Source: an uncultured Gemmatimonadota bacterium
GTDB lineage: Bacteria > Gemmatimonadota > Gemmatimonadetes > Gemmatimonadales > GWC2-71-9
DNA length: 10,918 bases
Assembly: GCA_913009915.1 (NCBI GenBank)
Contig: CAJVYZ010000037.1
Span: 1-10,918, forward strand
Direction: 5' to 3'
Below, piece after piece: positions 6,225 to 10,918 of this stretch (its first letter is position 1; each line of letters starts with the position of its first letter). Position numbers and translations under genes: made by a program. The notes beneath the pieces are model-generated. The model saw nothing but the letters and a program-made list of their open reading frames with translations. It did not search any database and was not told where the DNA came from.

Positions 6225-6701
6225 TTGTCAGTGCCCGACACCACGTTAGAAGCCTGGCGAACCAACAACCGCATCAACCTGTTTCTGATCGACCGAATCA
6301 GCGCGCCCGGCATGCGCTGCACCTTGTCCCAGCGCGGGGGGCGCGGCGTGGCCGGGCAGTTCGCCCACATGCACAACAACCGCGTGTGGCAACTGGAGAA
6401 GCGGGCCAAGGACCTGGCGAAGGGACTGGAGATCTTCCCCCCCAAGACCCAGCCCACCAAAGCCGCTCTGAAGAAGGCGTTCATCGCCTCGGGTAACGCC
6501 ATCGAGACGTTCCTGACCGACCTCACCGCGAGGACGCCCAAGCGTCGCGGCTTCAAGAAAGGCGTCCCGTCGACGCTGGCCTATTTCGTGGCCCACGAGA
6601 GTCATCACCGCGGCATCATCCTGTTGACGCTCAAGGAGTGCGGCCACAACCTGGACAAGGACGCTCGCTACGCCATCTGGGGCATGTGGGACAAGACCTA
6701 G
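6225..6701 (+). CDS. DinB family protein
   Basis: A second, distinct DinB-fold protein, about 158 residues. Recognisable parts are 'TNNRINLFLIDRI', 'GGRGVAGQFAHMHNNRVW' with candidate metal histidines H48/H50, and 'AYFVAHESHHRGIILLTLK', the C-terminal H-x-x-x-H-type metal site. The closing segment ends in 'YAIWGMWDKT'. Such proteins are predicted to bind a divalent metal and act on thiols or small molecules; no specific reaction is assigned. I chose TTG 6225 because AGGGAG lies 8 nt upstream; GTG 6231 is the alternative. A longer reading from 6159 would overlap the BstA-like gene and adds a non-family N-terminus. The TAG abuts the ribosome binding site of the next gene, so the genes are probably co-transcribed. 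Confidence 0.85.
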   Translation: MSVPDTTLEAWRTNNRINLFLIDRISAPGMRCTLSQRGGRGVAGQFAHMHNNRVWQLEKRAKDLAKGLEIFPPKTQPTKAALKKAFIASGNAIETFLTDLTARTPKRRGFKKGVPSTLAYFVAHESHHRGIILLTLKECGHNLDKDARYAIWGMWDKT

Positions 6702-6713
6702 AGGAGGTGACCG

Positions 6714-7289
6714 ATGCGATGCTCGAGTTCCCCACTGCGCTCTCCTGATCGGACGCTGTTGGCTTGCGGACTGGCGGCCATGCTCGTGCTGTCGGCGTCC
6801 GGCCTGAAGGCACAAGACCGCCCGAAGCCGATGCCACCGAGGGACAGCATCGTGTCCGCTGCCCGGGAGATCATGGCCGCCGCACGCTACGGGGCGTTGA
6901 TCACGGTCGACTCTGCCGGCCAGCCGCGGGCGCGGCTGATGGACCCGTTCCCGCCCGAGGCTGACATGACCATATGGCTGGCCACCAACCCGAAGAGCCG
7001 CAAGGTGGGGCACCTCCGGGCCAACCCGCGCGCCACGCTGTACTATTTCGACCCCGGCAGCCTCTCCTATGTAACGCTGACGGGCGTCGCCCGTCTGGTG
7101 GACGACCCGGCCGAAAAGGCTCGCCGGTGGAAGGAGGGGTGGGAAATGTTCTGGCCCGACCGGGACGAATCGTATCTGCTCATCGAAGTGACGCCGGCCC
7201 GGCTCGAGGTCGTCAGCCTCAAGCACGGCCTGACCGGCGACCCTGTCACCTGGACGCCGGACGGGGTGACCCTCGGTGGTGAACCGTAG
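6714..7289 (+). CDS. Exported pyridoxamine 5'-phosphate oxidase-like (general stress protein 26-type) split-barrel protein
   Basis: A 191-residue protein. An N-terminal hydrophobic segment (about 14-33, ending SGLKAQ) looks like a signal peptide or anchor, which is unusual for this normally cytoplasmic fold. The rest matches the PNPOx-like/general stress protein 26 split barrel: 'AARYGALITVDSAGQPRARL', 'MTIWLATNPKSRKVGHLRAN', 'ATLYYFDPGSLSYVTLTGVA' and 'LLIEVTPARLEVVSLKHGL'. The family binds FMN or a related flavin or cofactor; pyridoxamine oxidase activity should not be assumed. Translation should be strong: AGGAGGTGA, a near-perfect Shine-Dalgarno sequence, ends 3 nt before the ATG, directly after the previous stop codon. 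It is part of the co-directional run. Export of a flavin-type protein would fit an extracytoplasmic redox role, as inference. Confidence 0.85.
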   Translation: MRCSSSPLRSPDRTLLACGLAAMLVLSASGLKAQDRPKPMPPRDSIVSAAREIMAAARYGALITVDSAGQPRARLMDPFPPEADMTIWLATNPKSRKVGHLRANPRATLYYFDPGSLSYVTLTGVARLVDDPAEKARRWKEGWEMFWPDRDESYLLIEVTPARLEVVSLKHGLTGDPVTWTPDGVTLGGEP

Positions 7290-7386
7290 CGCAGCACTGA
7301 TCGGACGATCGAGAGTCCGCTCGACCGTCCGCAAATGATCTTGAGGATCGAACTTTCAAGGCGTTGTGCCATCAGGAGAGAAACAC

Positions 7387-7545
7387 ATGAACAACACGGA
7401 AGTCGTCAAGACCGGTATCACCTTCGGCAGCGCCCTGGCTATCGCCATTTCGTGGCACACCAACCAATCGATCCTCTGGGCCATCCTCCACGGCTTCTTC
7501 TCGTGGCTGTACGTAGTGTATTTTGCCGTGACACGCACCGCCTAG
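7387..7545 (+). CDS. Small membrane protein (52 residues)
   Basis: A 52-residue ORF below common length cut-offs. It has ATG 7387 with AGGAGAG about 6 nt upstream, and ends at TAG 7543-7545. It is mostly hydrophobic, with likely two membrane-spanning stretches (about 9-22 and 28-48) separated by a short 'WHTNQS' turn, and 'SILWAILHGFFSWLYVVY' in the second. Small proteins with an ILWAI-LHG-FF-W-YV pattern recur in bacteria as conserved hypotheticals; I recall this pattern but cannot name a function. It lies 97 nt after the PNPOx-like gene and 31 nt before the coiled-coil gene. The 97-nt gap contains a weak hairpin (7302-7319, CGGAC/GTCCG) but no clear promoter. Confidence 0.75.
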   Translation: MNNTEVVKTGITFGSALAIAISWHTNQSILWAILHGFFSWLYVVYFAVTRTA

Positions 7546-7576
7546 ACCGCACCACAGGTCTCACGATGGAGGACGC

Positions 7577-7843
7577 ATGGATTTCGCCCTACTGATCCCG
7601 ATGATCGCCTTGTCGATACCGGTGGTAGCCATCATCGTCGGCGGCATCAACAAGCGGGCCAAGTGGCGGCTGGAGGAAGCGCAGCTCCGGATGGGCGGGG
7701 GCGTCGATGCCGAGGAGCTGGACGAGCTGCGGTCCGAACTCGACCAAGTGCGAGCCGAGCTGGGCGAGATGCACGAGCGGCTCGACTTCACGGAACGACT
7801 CCTGACCCAGTCCCGCGATCGCGAAGGACAACCCCCGGCGTAG
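7577..7843 (+). CDS. Small membrane protein with cytoplasmic coiled coil (PspB-like architecture)
   Basis: An 88-residue protein with one N-terminal membrane helix (about 3-23, FALLIPMIALSIPVVAIIVGG), a basic segment (INKRAKWR), then a charged heptad-like region (about 43-80, with 'ELDELRSELDQVRAELGEM') ending in a short hydrophilic tail. The ATG has TGGAGGA at good spacing. The layout of one transmembrane helix plus a cytoplasmic coiled coil matches PspB-type envelope-stress proteins, but I see no sequence evidence strong enough to call it PspB. It is in the same direction as its neighbours and close to the 52-residue membrane protein, so the two may act together at the membrane. Confidence 0.75.
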   Translation: MDFALLIPMIALSIPVVAIIVGGINKRAKWRLEEAQLRMGGGVDAEELDELRSELDQVRAELGEMHERLDFTERLLTQSRDREGQPPA

Positions 7844-7881
7844 CTCCGGTACGGAGCACGCCCAACTTTGGATTACCTACC

Positions 7882-8499
7882 ATGTCATGGTACGGTCGCT
7901 ACGTCCTGCCGAGGCTCACCGACCTGGTGTGCCGCGCCGGGACTCACCGGCGCCAACGGGAGAAGATCGTGCCTTTGGCCCGGGGACGGGTGCTGGAGAT
8001 CGGCCTCGGCTCGGGATTGAACCTGGCGCACTACGACGCCGACGAGGTGGAGATGGTCTGGGGCGTCGATCCGTCACCGGGGATGAGCCGGCTGGCCCAA
8101 TCGCGCGTTGGGGAAGCACCGTTCGAGGTCCGTCTGCTCGAGAATACCGCGGACGACATCCCGCTCGACGACGCCAGCGCCGACTCCGCCGTGATCACCT
8201 ACACCTTGTGTTCCATCCCCGATCCGGAGGCGGCGCTGCGGGAGATCGCCCGTGTCCTCAAGCCGGGCGGTACCCTACTCTTCTGCGAACACGGCGCCGC
8301 CCCCGACGTGTCCGTCCGCCGGTGGCAAGCCCGAGTCACGCCTTACTGGAAACACTGCGCAGGCGGGTGCCACCTCGACCGCGACATACCGGCGATACTT
8401 CGCCAGGGTGGTTTTCAGGTCGAGGGACTGGAAACGATGTATCTCCCAGGCTGGCGGCCCGGGACCTTCAACTACTGGGGGTCGGCTACGCCGGGATGA
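7882..8499 (+). CDS. Class I SAM-dependent methyltransferase (METTL7/UbiE-like)
   Basis: A 205-residue methyltransferase. Motif I is L38-EIGLGSG-LN, the acidic ribose-binding position follows in 'WGVDPSPGM', and later come 'VITYTLCSIPDPEAALREI', 'LKPGGTLLFCEHG' and the tail 'WKHCAGGCHLDRDI'. The W-x-x-C-x-G-G-C-H-L signature and the overall length match the METTL7-like group, whose animal members methylate alkyl thiols; bacterial members are usually annotated only as UbiE/COQ5-type. The substrate is unknown, and a small thiol is a reasonable guess only. ATG 7882 has a weak ribosome binding site (TTTGGATTACC). The frame is open further upstream but lacks family sequence there. It is the last gene of the co-directional run, 38 nt after the coiled-coil gene. 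Confidence 0.88.
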   Translation: MSWYGRYVLPRLTDLVCRAGTHRRQREKIVPLARGRVLEIGLGSGLNLAHYDADEVEMVWGVDPSPGMSRLAQSRVGEAPFEVRLLENTADDIPLDDASADSAVITYTLCSIPDPEAALREIARVLKPGGTLLFCEHGAAPDVSVRRWQARVTPYWKHCAGGCHLDRDIPAILRQGGFQVEGLETMYLPGWRPGTFNYWGSATPG

Positions 8500-8510
8500 T
8501 CCAAGCAACC

Positions 8511-8525
8511 TCCGGTGTGACCGGA
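8511..8525 (+). terminator. Perfect 6-bp hairpin after the methyltransferase
   Basis: TCCGGT (8511-8516), loop GTG, ACCGGA (8520-8525), 11 nt after the methyltransferase stop. No T-tract follows, so this is a weak candidate for the end of the long co-directional unit. Confidence 0.3.
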
Positions 8526-8537
8526 CTCCAATCGACA

Positions 8538-8593
8538 GCTGGTGGCTAGTAGCTGGTGGCCGGTGGCTGGTGGCTTGGCCGGTGGCTGTTAGC
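8538..8593. repeat. 14-bp-period tandem repeat (GCTGGTGGC core)
   Basis: The core GCTGGTGGC occurs perfectly at 8538-8546, 8552-8560 and 8566-8574, exactly 14 bp apart. A degenerate fourth unit follows near 8580 (CGGTGGCTG). The 5-nt linkers vary. The array fills most of the 139-bp spacer between the methyltransferase and the next gene; the rest of 8500-8638 shows no coding signal. Confidence 0.8.
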
Positions 8594-8638
8594 TTTGGCT
8601 AATCGGGGTTCACCACCTGCCACCCACACCCAACCGTC

Positions 8639-9376
8639 ATGCCTCCATCCGACCCTACGCCCCGCCGCTACACCGAGAAGGAAGTCGGCCTCATCCTCCG
8701 GCGGGCGACGGAACTGCAGCGCACTGAACCGACCGCACGCGACCAGTCGGACCTCACCTTGGCCGAGTTGGAAGAGATAGCGGTGGAAGCGGGGATAGAC
8801 CCTCACCTGCTGCGGCGTGCGGCCCGAGATCTCGAGTATCAAGGGCCGACCACTTTCGGCGGACGGCTGGCGGGCGTGCCCCTGGTGATCCAGCTCGAGC
8901 GCGTCGTCGCCGGTGAGTATCCCGCCGAGCACCTCGACGAACTGATACCGGTCATCCAGGTGGCGACCGATGGACAGGGGCACGCCAGCGCCGTTGGCAA
9001 GACCCTGACATGGAACTCCCGCAGCGACAGCAAGCTCTCGTCACAGCAGGTGCTGGTGTCAGCCAACAACGGCGAGACCCTGATCCGCATCGAGGAACGC
9101 TATTCGGAATTGGCCGGGGCATTGTTCGGTGGCATCATGGCTGGCGTCGGTGGCGGCGCGGGACTCGGCCTGGGCGGTGCGCTCGCCGGAACGCTGGGAT
9201 CGGTGGCGCTCGGCGTTCTGTTCCCGCTCGTCTTCATTCCCGGGTCCTACTTCATGGCCCGCGCCATCTTGGCCGCCAAGGTTGCCAAACGGCGGCGCGC
9301 GGCTGAGGGGCTGATGGAGGAATTGGTCGAGCGCGTGAGGCACCAGGTGGAGGGGGCGCTGCCACCGGGATCCTGA
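8639..9376 (+). CDS. Conserved membrane protein of Gemmatimonadota type, function unknown
   Basis: A 245-residue protein. The N-terminal part (about 8-65) contains '[19 protein letters not shown]' and '[19 protein letters not shown]', a short helical module I associate with hypothetical proteins of Gemmatimonadota and sometimes with SHOCT-like or HTH-like annotations. A soluble beta-rich middle (about 75-160) follows. Then come two glycine-rich membrane segments (about 161-182 and 184-208, '[19 protein letters not shown]') and a basic helical tail ([16 protein letters not shown]). ATG 8639 has no obvious ribosome binding site. It is separated from the upstream run by a repeat-bearing spacer, so it may be its own unit. 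Its function is not recognisable; membrane sensing or a lipid-related role would be guesswork. Confidence 0.8.
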   Translation: MPPSDPTPRRYTEKEVGLILRRATELQRTEPTARDQSDLTLAELEEIAVEAGIDPHLLRRAARDLEYQGPTTFGGRLAGVPLVIQLERVVAGEYPAEHLDELIPVIQVATDGQGHASAVGKTLTWNSRSDSKLSSQQVLVSANNGETLIRIEERYSELAGALFGGIMAGVGGGAGLGLGGALAGTLGSVALGVLFPLVFIPGSYFMARAILAAKVAKRRRAAEGLMEELVERVRHQVEGALPPGS

Positions 9377-9431
9377 CCGGCGGGTCCGTTCCATCCGGGG
9401 CCATGCAGCCCAGTTTGTCCCTGCCGCGTGC

Positions 9432-10918
<1,487 letters not shown>

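Noticed and set aside
6246-7334. 362-residue ORF on the minus strand
   Set aside because: Low-complexity antisense shadow spanning parts of the second DinB and PNPOx-like genes, both of which have strong family signatures on the plus strand.
8538-8593. CRISPR array
   Set aside because: The units are only 14 bp with 5-bp linkers, far too short for CRISPR repeats and spacers, and no cas genes are present.

Overview
The window is high-GC bacterial DNA with dense, short, mostly co-directional genes. The style suggests a Gemmatimonadota-like environmental bacterium, probably from a metagenome assembly. The grounds are a Hanks-type Ser/Thr kinase with a transmembrane stretch and a helical tail, a 'YTEKEV'-type N-terminal protein of the kind I associate with that phylum, membrane-anchored mono-haem cytochromes, and abundant small DUF proteins. 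The taxonomic call is inference and is only moderately secure.

Layout. Positions 1-875 (+) hold a two-gene unit: a membrane-anchored pseudopilin-like protein, then a type IV pilin/pseudopilin-like protein with an N-methylation leader. Positions 921-2495 (-) encode a Ser/Thr protein kinase that converges on the pilin gene. A divergent spacer with short tandem repeats separates it from a membrane-anchored cytochrome c (2759-3124, +). That gene converges, across a strong hairpin region, on a lipoprotein cytochrome c (3182-3607, -).

From 3822 to 8499 (+) there is a nine-gene co-directional run: a DUF3179-family protein, a DUF1801 protein, an exported DM13-domain protein, a YfiT/BstA-like DinB protein, a second DinB protein, an exported PNPOx-like (general-stress-protein-26 type) protein, a 52-residue membrane protein, a membrane/coiled-coil protein and a METTL7-like SAM methyltransferase. 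After a spacer with a 14-bp-period repeat comes a Gemmatimonadota-type membrane protein (8639-9376). The window ends in a 5'-truncated type I restriction subunit HsdR that runs off the right edge and starts abruptly at its Walker A motif.

The most striking feature is in the DUF3179 gene. It looks like two ORFs, but both lie in the same frame and are separated by a single in-frame TGA at 4056-4058. The family places the first cysteine of its CxxC motif at exactly that spot (VTF-TGA-GPCNSGVG). Just downstream is a perfect 7-bp hairpin (4073-4091) with the loop GGUCU, the same apical loop as the E. coli fdhF SECIS element. The simplest reading is an intact selenoprotein, a Sec-containing DUF3179 protein with a UxxC motif, not a pseudogene. 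Several neighbours are thiol- or redox-related by family (DM13 with its invariant Cys, BstA-like thiol transferase fold, METTL7-like methyltransferase, cytochromes), so the run may be a redox/thiol maintenance cluster; that last step is inference.
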